From Isoetes taiwanensis (taxonomy: Eukaryota; Streptophyta; Lycopodiopsida; Isoetales; Isoetaceae): a stretch of 64,000 bases of DNA. Position numbers and translations under genes: made by a program. The notes under the pieces were generated by a model. That model saw only the letters and a list, made by a program, of their open reading frames with translations. It was not told where the DNA came from and made no database searches. Below, one piece after another: positions 22,195 to 31,880 of the stretch. Numbering within the stretch: the stretch's first letter is position 1; each line of letters begins with the position of its first letter. The stretch spans positions 14,191,748 through 14,255,747 of the forward strand of contig JAJEKV010000031.1 in assembly GCA_021234155.1 (NCBI GenBank), written 5' to 3'.

Positions 22195-22268
22195 ATTGGT
22201 AGCGCACTTGGCAAGGGTGTATGACTCGTAACTGAAAGGTTGCGAGTTCAAACCCTGTCTTGTGCAAC
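22195..22268 (+). repeat. tRNA-like sequence in the solo LTR
   Basis: ATTGGTAGCGCACTTGGC and GGTTGCGAGTTCAAACCC resemble A and B boxes. It is homologous to 4842-4918 and 28179-28256. Confidence 0.55.
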
Positions 22269-22810
22269 TACCCTTTTGCATCCGTGTGACGACCATCTTT
22301 TGTACAAGGAGTATAATGTTCGTATGATACGAATATCCGTATGGTCGTCACAGACCCCAGGATGATCATATAAGTGGACCAATCGCTCATCCCATTGCTG
22401 CATAAAAATATGTCCAAGGGTAGGAGGTGGTCGATATAATATTTTGCGCCAGAAGGTCCGAGGCGCACATAGCAGTAATTCAGGCTTATAATTCTGAATG
22501 GCATTATGTCGCGTATCTGGCTCAACTATCGTTCGCAAGTGTTTTTTAAGCTGCTTGCAGTCTTCATCAAACCAGGCATTTCTAGGAAAGGATTTCCTAC
22601 CAGCATGAGCAACACCAGAAGTGCGTGTACCAAAGCAAGAGACAACAGAAGTAAGCAAAGCATCAGCAAATGCTGCATTACGCTAAACCTCGACAATTCC
22701 AAGACACCAACCGAAGGCACATTTTCTAGGAAGGTACATTTGAAATATGAGCAGTGCGAACTGAAGAGGCTGGAGCAATAGAGGCGGCAGCGGCAAATCA
22801 TCGTGTTTCT

Positions 22811-23240
22811 GTAATTTATTTGCATATGAAACTAATTAAATTGAATTGTATTGAAATGATGCAAATCGTCAAGCAGAACGCGACTCCAACAACTAATCTT
22901 TTCGTAGCACTATGCATGATTTTATTAAGGCACCCCAACGATGCAAGTAGAATGGTAGTATAATCTTATATTATAAAATACCTGAGGGTAACAAAATTGC
23001 AATTGTGTATTCCAACAAAAACCTTACCATCACAACCCCAAACCAATTTTCAATATGCGCTCCATTAATCTACCCCTTATGCGCCAACATATGATTTCCA
23101 TTACTTCTACCCATTCGATGTGTTAGGGCTAATTCCCGGCGTCCCTAAACCTTAAATCCTTCACAGTTGGTATTTCATTACATCTTCATATCATGAGTAC
23201 ATTTTACAAGTTTTCTACATATTCCATTACATCTACCCAT
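22811..23240. other. No gene recognised
   Basis: AT-rich. A weak relative of the Helitron-like end (GGCTAATTCCCGGCGTCCC) occurs near 23128-23147. Confidence 0.4.
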
Positions 23241-23289
23241 TCCACACGTATATGACTAATGCCCGGCATTGCCGGGGACACGTTTCTAG
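23241..23289 (+). repeat. Helitron-like 3' end (CTAG|A)
   Basis: GCCCGGCATTGCCGGGG (23261-23277) makes a hairpin with one weak pair, followed by ACACGTTT and CTAG at 23286-23289. Upstream sequence matches 19630-19650. Confidence 0.5.
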
Positions 23290-23607
23290 AGATTCACGTT
23301 TAATAACAAATAGACATAAGATGAATCCCTCTCACACGTATCAACGTTTGTCACTGTTTCATTAGCTTTTTTGCATTGAAAGGTCATTTCTTTGGGAGGC
23401 GTACATGTTTCGTATAAGGTTAGTTCATAGCGCATTTACACTTAAAAACAATGTTTGCTCCCATCCTTCATAGGGATGTACATTTCCTATTTCTATTCAA
23501 CTACACTCATGCAATATGTCGTTCTGCCCATTTCACCTACATAGACTCTATAAATTCTATTGTGGCCACAAAATCTAATACCCTAAAGCCATTCCCCACG
23601 CTCTCGA

Positions 23608-23641
23608 GAAATGCCCGGCATCGCCGGGCACACGTTCCTAG
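23608..23641 (+). mobile_element. Helitron-like 3' terminus: perfect hairpin plus CTAG|T
   Basis: GCCCGGC-ATC-GCCGGGC (23613-23629) is a perfect 7-bp stem. It is followed by ACACGTTC and CTAG (23638-23641), with T next. A GC-rich hairpin about 10 nt before CTRR with a following T is the defining Helitron 3' end. The right flank (ACAATTTAAGATCAC) matches a dispersed repeat at 9862, which supports 23641 as a true junction. The 5' end (TC...) was not found, so length is unknown. Confidence 0.6.
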
Positions 23642-24320
23642 TACAATTTAAGATCACACTTCAAATAGTGGTATATTTAAAGTGCTAATTAAGGCTGCTC
23701 TTGCAATTAACTCCTTGAGCCAGAAAGCTCTTGTATAGAAAATATGCTGCATCCTTCCATGCAATGAAGCTACTTCCTCAATGATGTTTACCTATAAGTA
23801 ATTGATTGTCCTTGCAGGTCGTTGTTCTATCTTTTTGTGTGGGGAGGCTGTTGTTGTAGCCCTCCTCTTCATTGACCGTGAATGCTCCACTTATTTTAAT
23901 TCATTGTGGTTTAAATTGGCCCCAATGGTTAAGCCCAATGTATTTGCTAGCTTAGTTCGTATAGGTCTACGTACATATGGATGCTGGGGAGCGCTCTTTC
24001 ATACGGGGGGTCTGAGGTGTAAATTCGTCATGCATTGAATTTGAATAACCATAGGAATATTCCTAGATCCACTGATCCAAAATGAGGTCATAAGGAATGA
24101 GCCAGGACAAATACGTAACAATGCAGTGGTTTTTTTTTCCCTAACCCGTCAAAGATGACCTGATAGATAGCAGGAGCATTTCCCCCGTTACACCTAGCCT
24201 GCGACACAATGAGGAACCCTAGATATCCGAACGAGCGACATTTCTTTTGTAGATATTCCAGGAAAGGTCTTGGGTCCTTGATGTAGCAAAGATCTAAGCT
24301 GATGCAGAACGATGAACTAA
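23642..24320. other. No gene recognised; start is a dispersed repeat
   Basis: 23642-23730 matches parts of 9050-9990. The rest, immediately upstream of the PPR gene, has no clear promoter motif that I can support. Confidence 0.4.
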
Positions 24321-26051
24321 ATGTTAAAAGACCATGTTTACTTGATTCTACAGGAATGTGAAAGGAAAAAGGATTTGAAGCTTGGCAGGAGAATTCGGTC
24401 TCTCTTAATTACTAATGGACTTGACGAAATATCAGTCATGGGTGATCATCTTATTCGGCTCTTTTCCTATCATGAGTGCTTGTTTGAGGCTAATCAAGCA
24501 TTTGATAAAATTGAAAAACCCAGCAAGCACACGTACGCGGCAGCAATCTGGGCACACGTCAAATCTGAACAGAGTGAGTTTATCTTTGAATTGCATCACA
24601 ACTTGCAGGCTGTTGGTGGCCTGAGTAATAACAAATATATCTGCCTTGCTGCCCTCAAGAAATGCATCAATTCAAATGCTATTTTCCACGGGCGTATTCT
24701 GCATGAACAGGTTCTTGCCAATGAGCTTCATACTGATCTTTCAATTGGGAACTCTCTTGTTGACATGTATGCTAAATGTGGAAGCTTAAAAGAAGCAAGA
24801 GAAACGTTTAATACTCTGTTGAATAAAGATGTTATAACATGGAATTCTCTTATTGCAGCTTGTTCCAGGCATGGAGAATTTGTTTCTGCTCTGGAATGCC
24901 TAGACAAAATGCAACATGAGGGCATAATTCCTAATGCAGTATCATGGACGGCTATCATTGAAGGACATGTCCAGCATGGGAATGGCCTCCTTGCTCTGCA
25001 ATGCTTTGAAATGATGCAACAACAAAATGTAATGCCAGACAGTGTCACATTCTTGAGTGCTTTAAAGGCCTGTGCATGCGTTCATTCGACAGAAAATGGC
25101 AGGCTTATCCATGACAAAGTTATCTTTAGCAGATTTCAATCAGATGTCATTGTAGGTAGTACTCTAGTTGATATGTATGCCAAATGTGGTTGCATGGACG
25201 AGGCATTTAAGATCTTTGGCAATATGCAGAATCGAAATGTAGTCTCATGGAATGTAATGATCTCAGGATATGTCCAATGTGGAGAAGGCATTTTTGCTTT
25301 ATACTTGTTTGACAAGATGCAACAGGAATCAGTAAAACAGGATGAAGTCACGTTTCTGAGTGCCTTAAAAGCATGCGCTAATATTGGAGCATTACAGAAT
25401 GGAAGGATAATTCATCTCGAGATCATAAAAAGTGCATTTCATTTTGATCTCGTCTTGGGTAGTGGTTTAATTGACATGTATTCTAAATGTGGAAGCCTAG
25501 AAGAAGCATACAAGGTCTTTCTTGAGCTGCGAATTCAGGATGTTGTAACTTGGGGTGCCATAATTGCAGGATATGCTCATCATGGCAAAGGTTATTTTGG
25601 TTTGAAATGTTTTGTTGAAATGCAAGAGACAGGCATGAGGCCAAACAAGGTGGTGTTTGATAGTGTTCTTACTGCATGCAGTCATGCGGGTTTAGTGAAT
25701 GAAGGCCATTGGTATTTCAAATTTATGAAGGAATGTGGTATTGCATCAACTGCTTCCCATTATACTTGCATTGTTGATCTTCTGGGTCGTTCAGGATTGC
25801 TTGGTGAGGCAGAAAACTTACTTCAAGCTATCGACTATATGGGTTTGATGTCATTACTTAATGCTTGCCGAATGCACGGTAATGCTGAGCTGGGGAAACG
25901 TTGCTTTGATAGAATTGTTCGTTTGAATTCTGACTGTGCTATTGCATATATCCTTATGTCAAACATCTATGCTGATGTTCACATGCAGAAGGATCCACAC
26001 AAGATACAAAAGATGGCAACAAATCTGATTAACTTACAAGCTGGCGGGTAA
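24321..26051 (+). CDS. PLS-class pentatricopeptide-repeat protein, damaged E region
   Basis: The single 576-codon frame begins at ATG 24321, directly after an in-frame TAA, and ends with TAA. It contains about a dozen PPR motifs from residue 105 onward, with the signature LVDMYAKCG at 146-154, again near 282, and LIDMYSKCG near 383, alternating with VSWNVMISGY- and VTFLSALKAC-type repeats. Such proteins bind single-stranded RNA in plastids or mitochondria, often for C-to-U editing or RNA processing. The C-terminus resembles an E domain (LLNACRMHGNAELGKRCF, SNIYADVHM), but the usual linker before it is shortened and the protein ends before any E+ or DYW deaminase region. It may need a partner deaminase, or be a decaying copy. 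No clear transit peptide is seen. Plant PPR genes are commonly intron-poor, as here. Confidence 0.85.
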   Translation: MLKDHVYLILQECERKKDLKLGRRIRSLLITNGLDEISVMGDHLIRLFSYHECLFEANQAFDKIEKPSKHTYAAAIWAHVKSEQSEFIFELHHNLQAVGGLSNNKYICLAALKKCINSNAIFHGRILHEQVLANELHTDLSIGNSLVDMYAKCGSLKEARETFNTLLNKDVITWNSLIAACSRHGEFVSALECLDKMQHEGIIPNAVSWTAIIEGHVQHGNGLLALQCFEMMQQQNVMPDSVTFLSALKACACVHSTENGRLIHDKVIFSRFQSDVIVGSTLVDMYAKCGCMDEAFKIFGNMQNRNVVSWNVMISGYVQCGEGIFALYLFDKMQQESVKQDEVTFLSALKACANIGALQNGRIIHLEIIKSAFHFDLVLGSGLIDMYSKCGSLEEAYKVFLELRIQDVVTWGAIIAGYAHHGKGYFGLKCFVEMQETGMRPNKVVFDSVLTACSHAGLVNEGHWYFKFMKECGIASTASHYTCIVDLLGRSGLLGEAENLLQAIDYMGLMSLLNACRMHGNAELGKRCFDRIVRLNSDCAIAYILMSNIYADVHMQKDPHKIQKMATNLINLQAGG

Positions 26052-26236
26052 AGGTTTTGCCAAAAGAAAAACAAGTAATCACAAGGCACAGAAGCACACC
26101 TACTTATTCAACTAGCAGCTTTGTGGGCTTGTAAACTAGCTTTACTTCACCCGTTAGCACTTGATCTCTCACAAATTGATTAGCTATATATGTTTGTTTC
26201 CTTCATGCCTCATAACATTTTCTCATAGCAATGCAA

Positions 26237-26479
26237 TCATGCTATCAGAAAACAAGAAAGTATCTCAAGTAGCCTTCTCAACCATACGACTTTCTCTGTT
26301 GCAAAAGAAGTTGCTTCTGCTGTGGACAAGGTTATATGAGACAAGTTTTTGATTTTCCATGACATTATTGTCGTCGATTTCCTCGCGATATCACCTGTCC
26401 AGATAAGACTGCTTTCAGTCTGATAATGAGGTTGTATAATGTACTTACTAAAGCTCTTTTTGAAAGGAAATTTACACAT
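26237..26479 (-). pseudogene. Ty1/copia RNase H fragment
   Basis: On the minus strand a frame reads WTGDIARKSTT, then LSHITLSTAEATSFATEKVVWLRRLLE. This corresponds to the copia RNase H block DWAGD..RKST...ALSSTEAEY...EAIWLRRLL. Only about 80 codons remain, no LTR or integrase is recognisable nearby, and the first catalytic region is degraded. Confidence 0.72.
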
Positions 26480-27070
26480 GAGCTAAAAGTTACAGAGAGT
26501 GTTGGAGGAGGAATGATAGAATCTAAACGTTAAGGACATCATATATATTACCATTTGGTTAACTGATCTTTGGTATGCCGCTAATTGATTGACCTAATGT
26601 ATCAACTTGAACTGGAGACAAAAAGGTTCTTGAATGTTTGGAAAGAGCCTAGTATGTGATTGATGCAGTTGCCGAGTTGATGATCTGAAGGGAACGTAGC
26701 CTGGCTGGCAAAGTGAAAACATCTACATTACTCATTACTCAACCAGTACCAAGTGCACTCTTTTGGTGCTACAGTGCTACAATATCCATTGTTAATTTTG
26801 AATAGTTTGGACGTTGATTTAGCAAAAAAGTTTATTACTGCAAAGTTATTGTATACTATGTTCAGAATGATATTTTGCTAGTTGATACCAATTATTTCAC
26901 ATATCAACACCCCTTTTAGTACATCCAAAGTTTATTGCACCTCAAGTAATACCACCTTCACAAGTTAATTCAATTCAGTTTAAATAATGATAGATAAGCA
27001 ATGTGGTGGATTAGAAGTGCTCCTAAGAAATTCCAAAGTTTCTGTTCCTAAGAAATTCCAAAGTTTCTAT
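26480..27070. other. No gene recognised
   Basis: AT-rich. A 22-bp imperfect repeat (CCTAAGAAATTCCAAAGTTTCT) occurs twice at about 27023-27068, next to the RNase H remnant. Confidence 0.4.
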
Positions 27071-27074
27071 TCAT

Positions 27075-27430
27075 TTACTTTTTCTCCGGGCAACGCTACC
27101 TAATGGATGACCAAAGGTTTTTGACCATTGTATGCACCCTAAGAATTTGGAGGCATTATCTTCTAGGGTATGAACCACTAAAGCCCCCAATACGTGTTTA
27201 CACAACCCCAACCCCACTTGAATCTTCGACAAACGAGATATATGTAATTCCTTCAAAAGTACGATTTTGACATCTCATATAAGCTGGGCAAGCAAAATGT
27301 AGTAGCTGATGCACTTTCCGTCATCCACTCATTTTGCGAGCATATTGTAATGTCGTCTCCATGCTCGCAAGCGAGTTTAGCGTAAAAAATAAGCAAGGGG
27401 AAGATCCAGACTTGGAGGAGTCTTGGACAA
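27075..27430 (+). pseudogene. Ty3/gypsy RNase H C-terminal fragment
   Basis: Plus-strand frames read LMDDQRFLTIVCTLRIWRHYLLG and, after a frame change, LRQTRY..FLQKYDFDISYK and GKQNVVADALS. These match the gypsy RNase H landmarks EKELLAIV.ALK.WRHYL and YKPGKxNxVADALSR. It is on the opposite strand to the chromovirus remnant that follows, so it is a separate insertion. No LTR is recognised. Confidence 0.75.
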
Positions 27431-27948
27431 GTGTAAACTGACAAGCAAGAATAGACAAGGGGAGAGAGGCTTTCAAACATTTTGATTTTGATTCTGATGT
27501 CTCATTGTCATGTTTGCAGGTTAGAAAGACCACATGGCAGAATCAACCCAAAGCAAAATTGGTGTGATGCAAATCCTGTATTAATCAACTGATGGAATGT
27601 GAAACCCTACCAAAATCTCGGCCGAAAAAGTGATGTCTTGACCCAAAAAACTTATCCAAGCACTGGTATATCGAAAAGCTCTCGATGGGAGCTTTCTAAC
27701 ACAATAAATCTCACCTAAAACGAAGCTCTAAATCAGAAGTTATGGTAAGAAATGTGCTGCAGGCGAGCCATTTGCACTACATGCGCCCTTCATGATACCA
27801 ATATGCATCATATGATTATACCAAGATCATTTTCACATTTTCACCATAAGGAATGCAAATTTTATCAACTACCAGACACATTCAATAACTTAGACATTTA
27901 CTAGATTAATATGATCCATACCATAGCAATGTCTGAGAAGCCCCATAA
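27431..27948. other. Probable gypsy spacer remnant; nothing else recognised
   Basis: The plus-strand frame after the RNase H fragment stays weakly open for a short way, then is lost. No named feature. Confidence 0.35.
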
Positions 27949-28178
27949 GGCAAGCAGGAACACAAGACAGATGTCTAGAAGGCTCAAGGCTGGTCTTGAA
28001 TCAAAATATCCATGCTAGAGTCGAAGGCCCCTTTATATATTGGAAAAGGGGCCTCTTTTCTGAGGGGCCTCTTTTCTGCACAAATGCATGTGGGATATAT
28101 GTGTCAAGTTCTGGAATGTTCTAGAACCTCCTGGACACCAGTATATATGAAGAAAGATGCAAAGTTAATCTTCTTAAT

Positions 28179-28256
28179 AAGTATTGGTAGCGCACTTTGC
28201 AAAGGTATGTAACTCACATCTAGAAGGTTGCGAGTTCAAACTCTATCTTGTGCAAC
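28179..28256 (+). repeat. tRNA-like sequence, third LTR copy
   Basis: TATTGGTAGCGCACTTTGC and GGTTGCGAGTTCAAACTC resemble A and B boxes, homologous to 4842-4918 and 22195-22268. Confidence 0.55.
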
Positions 28257-28369
28257 TATCCTTTCGCATTCGTGTGACGACTATCTTTTGTACATATATA
28301 TACAAGAAATTTAATGCGTCCTACGGTGCATGTTCGAGTTTTAGCATGTTCCTACGTGCAAGTTCTTGT

Positions 28370-29035
28370 AAAAGAATCTCTTGAGAATATTCTAAATTCA
28401 TAGATTCTCTAAGATTCTACCAAGGTTCTCTTAGAGGGTTCGTGAGCATTTCTCTAAATTTTATAAGATTCCCTCTAGATTCCATTAAATTTCCCTAGAT
28501 TCTCCAAGATTCTATGAAGATCCCCTTAGATTCTCTTAGATTCATTTAGATTTTATCAGATTGCCCTTAGATTCAAAGAGATTCTATAAAGATTCCCTTA
28601 GATACTCTAAGATTTCATCAACATTTTCTTAGATTCCCTTAGATTTTATGAAGATTCCTTTAGGTCCCCCAGATTTTAAGAGGCTTGTAAATATTTTCCT
28701 AGATTCTCTTAAGATTTTCTTACATTCTATTAGATTCTTCTGGATTCCTTTACATTCTAGAACTTTTTAGAACATTCTAAGACTTTCTGGAACATTCTAA
28801 GACTTTCAATATATTCTAAAACTTTCTGGAAGTATTTCCCTAGATTTCCTTACATTCCCGTAGATTCCCCTACATTCTAGAACATTCTAAAACTTATTAG
28901 AACAATTTGGAACTTTCTGGAAGAATTTTCTTAGATCCCCCCTAGATTCTCTTATGTTCTACTAGAAGATTCTAGAACTTTCCAGGGCCTTCCAGAACAT
29001 TCTAGAACCTTCTTGAACTAGCTAGAATGTTATAG
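28370..29035. repeat. Degenerate AGATTC / TTCTAGAAC repeat tract
   Basis: The tract is built of short degenerate words: TTAGATTC and CTAAGATTC in the first half, and TTCTAGAACATTCTAAG-type words in the second. The latter contain many TTCnnGAA steps like those of the LTR heat-shock elements. No coding. Confidence 0.65.
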
Positions 29036-29099
29036 TCTATTTTATCTTAATAGGAATATTACACTTAAGTATATGTAAAACATAAGTTCATAGAATTAA

Positions 29100-29168
29100 T
29101 GCTTGGTCTAGTGGTTAGAATAGGGGGCTGGGGGGTTAATGTTTAGGGTTCGAATCCCCCATACAACA
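29100..29168 (+). repeat. tRNA-derived sequence (SINE-head-like)
   Basis: GGTCTAGTGGTTAGAAT resembles an A box/D arm and GGGTTCGAATCCCC a B box/T arm, about 45 nt apart. The T stem has mismatches at the outer pairs and the acceptor stem does not form, so it is not a functional tRNA. Confidence 0.55.
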
Positions 29169-29215
29169 TAAAAATTTTAAAAGCCTTTTCCTAAGGGATG
29201 AGCATTCAACTTGGG

Positions 29216-29700
29216 CCATAGGATCTCGCACCCGATCAAGGGTCGAGATCTCACGCAACATGAGCCATAGGATCTATTACATATAATTCCCAAAGTCATG
29301 TGCACCGTAGAATATGTGCCAAGTCACGTGAGCCGTAAGATCCTAGATCGACGATCAGGATCGAATCAACCTGGACCGTAGGATCGATTCCATATAATTC
29401 CCAAAGCCATGTGCACCGTAGGATATGTCCCAAAGCAACGTGAGCCGTAGGATCTCGGACCGACGATCAGGATCGAATCAACCTGGACCGTAGGATCGCT
29501 TACATATAAGCTACAAACAAACTCCCAAGCCATCTGGGCCGTACGATATGCCCCAAAGCCACGTGAGCCGTAGGATCTCAGACCGGCGGTCAGGATCAGA
29601 TCAACCTGGACCATAGGATCGTGTCTATACGGATTATATATAAACTCCCAAGCCATCTGGGCCGTAGGATACGTCCCAAAGCCACGTGAGCCGTCGGATC
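29216..29700. repeat. Tandem array, about four copies of a ~118-bp unit
   Basis: The anchor GAGCCGTAGGATCT (variants) recurs near 29329, 29444, 29563 and 29688, with GACCGTAGGATCG and GTGCACCGTAGGATATG between. A more diverged copy starts near 29216. The minus-strand 96-codon frame (29366-29656) is just this array and shows a 40-residue periodicity, so I do not call it a gene. Confidence 0.75.
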
Positions 29701-29732
29701 TCGAACGGACAGTCGGATAAGCGCGACAAACA

Positions 29733-29801
29733 TAAGATAAGATAAGATAAGATAAGATAAGATAAGATAAGATAAGATTAGATTAGATTAGATTAGATTA
29801 G
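29733..29801. repeat. Compound microsatellite (GATAA)n(GATTA)n
   Basis: About nine GATAA units are followed by about five or six GATTA units, then the LTR resumes at ATAATGCTCG. Confidence 0.95.
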
Positions 29802-29851
29802 ATATAATGCTCGTATGATATGAATACCCATATGGTCGTCACACCATCCCC

Positions 29852-31880
29852 CTCCTACGGTGGCGACGAGTCCTCGGCGAACTTGGCTTATCTGGGTAAC
29901 CTCGGTGAAAATCTGCAATTTTATCAAGCGCATTAGTCAGATTCTCAGCAGGTTCCTAGGTTCAATCACTTGGTGCGTAACCTTCTCAATCGACAAAGTA
30001 ATACAATCGCTGACAAAGAAACTTGGAGTTCAAAATCTCGAGAACCTCGAACTCTACATGATCCACTGGTGATGGTAGCGGAGGAACGCGATTTGGGAAA
30101 GGATTAACTGTGTAGGGCTCCAAGAGCGACACATGAAAGACTTGATGGAGACGAACAACTAGAGGGAGCTCGAGCCAGAATGCCACATCGTTGATCTGGG
30201 CCGAGATTCAGTAAGGAACAAGGTGGCGATAATCAAGCTTGTTGCAAGGACGTGAGGTACGAAGGTCCCTACGAAGAAGCCAGACAAGGTCACCAATATG
30301 AAATATAGGAGCTGCCTGCCGATACAAATAGGCATAATGCCGATAACGCTCCTGTGCCTGAAGAAGATGGTGCTGAAGATCTAAGTGAAGTGCCTGGACT
30401 TGGCATTAGGATTGATGGAAGCACCACCAGCAACACCAAAGTACCAACAAGGATGTTGGCCAGAGTTTAGAAAGAATGGGATATGGTTCTTGCTGATAAC
30501 CGTTAAAGCATCTCAAATATTGTTCCACAATCTGATTAGTGTGTTCTGCATGCCCATTACTTTTCGGATGATGACTGGATGTCAGTGAGCGTTCAATACG
30601 CAATAACTCCAAAAGCCACTTCCAAAAATCCACATCGGATTGTGGTCCACGATCGTTGACAATGGTCTGGCAGCCCATGAAGTCTGATTACTTCACGAAG
30701 GAAAATATCATATGTTTCTTCACTGGTGATGGTGACGTCGCATGGAATAAAATGAGCCATCGTAGAGAAGCAATCAATAATGACCATGATGGCATCATGC
30801 TCTCAAGAGAGTGGCAGATCCAGAATAAAGTCCATAGAAATACTCTTCCAAGGATCATCTAAGGATCATCTAAGACTCTTGAAGAGCATGAGAAGCATGT
30901 TTGACTCGTGAACATGGGTTATACGCCAAACTCAGAAGGTGTCAGCTTGACCAAGTAGATGATAACAAAAATGTCTAAGAATTCTTAGAAGACATCTTTG
31001 GCCATATGCTAGAATACTGCTGGGGCATTTGTAAGCCCCAAAGGCATAACTTTGTACTCGAAATGGCCATACCAAGTACGAAATGATGTCTTCCACTTAT
31101 CCTCTTGGATCTGGATGAGATTGTAGGCACCTCAAAGATCAATCTTTGTAAAATAGCACGCACCCTGGAGCCGCTTCAAGAACTCTAAAATTAGCGAAAG
31201 CGGATAGCGATTCAACACTGTAATCTTATTTAGGCCATGTTAATCAACGACGAGGCGCAGAGAATTGTCCTTCTTTTTGACAAAGAATACGGGTGCTCCA
31301 ACAGGGGACTGAGAAAGTCGAATGAAGCCCGTAGCTAGATTATCTGCAATATAATCTCGCAAAATCTTCAACTCAGCAGGAGATAGACAATATATTGGAC
31401 CACATGGTGGCATTGTTTTGGGCCATAGATCAATAGCATAATTATATGGAGGATTGCTCTAGGAGCTTGATGGCTTTGACTTTGTCAAAAACATCAGAGA
31501 AATTGCCATATTCATTTGAAAACTTTGGAGCAGGCTTCACTGATGCTGAGCTAACTGATGAACGAATCTGGATTGCAAATACTAAACTTGGATCCTGCCC
31601 TTCAGATTCAACAAACTCACGAAGATAAATCTTTGAGATATGAAACTGAGAGCGTGAGGAAGCCTCCACAGAAACAGGAGCAGGAGCAGGAGCTGGAGCT
31701 GGAACTGGAACTGGAGCAAGAACTAGCTTGATATTCTTACCTTAGGCATTGAGCAGGTCGATTCGTCTCGAGAATAGATTCTAGCAAAAGAATCGCCAAC
31801 AACTTGATTGGTAGATAACTCTTCAAGGCACACGTTTGCAGGCTGGTTCCTTACAAATGCTAACTTTGCTAGATCTGCAG
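29852..31880 (-). pseudogene. Chromovirus family-1 pol remnant, RNase H deleted
   Basis: Reading on the minus strand: PR-RT linker (31669-31442) with YGNFSDVFDKVKA; RT (about 31430-30955) with MPPCGPIYCLSPAELK-like start, SPVGAPVFFVKKKD, LVVD.HGLNKIT and a worn FLDIFVII in place of the catalytic YLDD block; then a direct jump to the integrase core (30890-30450) with IMVIIDCFSTMAHFIPC and NGHAEHTNQIVEQYL; and the chromodomain region (30186-29986) with EFEVLEILNSKF. RNase H and the integrase zinc finger, normally about 1 kb, are missing between about 30950 and 30895. Stops and frameshifts occur throughout. As in the first copy, TGA from the LTR start would end pol. Confidence 0.85.

Larger units (their letters stand above)
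21835..22352 (-). mobile_element. Chromovirus family-1 solo LTR with TSD GACCC
   Basis: The 518-bp LTR has TG...CA ends (minus-strand start TGTGACGACC, end TTCATGACA) and is flanked by GACCC at 21830-21834 and 22353-22357. It is the best complete LTR of the family in the window and defines the ends of the others. It arose by recombination between the two LTRs of an element inserted in the LINE. Confidence 0.93.
20083..22700 (-). pseudogene. LINE family 2 ORF2, copy B (RT, broken)
   Basis: Reading on the minus strand from about 22660: the linker RKSFPRNAWFDEDCKQLK, then after the solo LTR EEEVKEGLWHLSNGK (near 21780). The stretch at 21322-20942 retains the RT middle, and 21155-20733 holds QLMYADDVSLLAHT with the catalytic YADD near 21057-21068, followed by VNLQKTKLLV and YKYLGVEFCKN. 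The end region 20433-20083 has a Cys-containing LCACC motif followed by EDESHT. Frames change at least five times and 5' sequence including the endonuclease is missing. Confidence 0.8.
19738..22810 (-). mobile_element. LINE family 2, copy B, holding a solo LTR
   Basis: The 3' hairpin and tail are at 19741-19815 on the minus strand, with a (TTCTTA)n-type tail. Coding similarity extends to about 22700-22800, starting after the endonuclease with KSFPRNAWFDEDCKQLK. A complete solo LTR (21835-22352) sits inside with TSD GACCC. This copy is clearly less GC-rich than copies A and C. Confidence 0.85.
27949..29851 (-). mobile_element. Chromovirus family-1 3' LTR, truncated and enlarged by 1.5 kb
   Basis: 27949-28308 matches the right half of the solo LTR, starting at GCCC..AAGGCAAGCAGG, so about 130 bp of the LTR end are missing. 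29806-29851 matches its minus-strand start (TGTGACGACCATAT). Between them is about 1.5 kb absent from the other copies: an AGATTC-rich tract, a tRNA-like sequence, a tandem array and a compound microsatellite. Four HSE units lie at 28109-28126 and a TATA box (minus strand) near 28029-28040. The polymerase remnant lies at 29852-31880. Confidence 0.78.

Noticed and set aside
28370-29035. Functional heat-shock enhancer array
   Set aside because: TTCnnGAA steps are frequent but irregular and embedded in a degenerate AT-rich tract; chance and common origin with nearby words explain them as well. Only the LTR arrays are claimed.
29100-29168. Possible tRNA gene
   Set aside because: A and B boxes are present, but the acceptor stem does not form and the T stem has outer mismatches, so it is listed as tRNA-derived repeat only.
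29366-29656. 96-aa minus-strand ORF with a regular 40-residue pattern
   Set aside because: It is the translation of the 118-bp tandem array. The protein periodicity reflects the DNA repeat.
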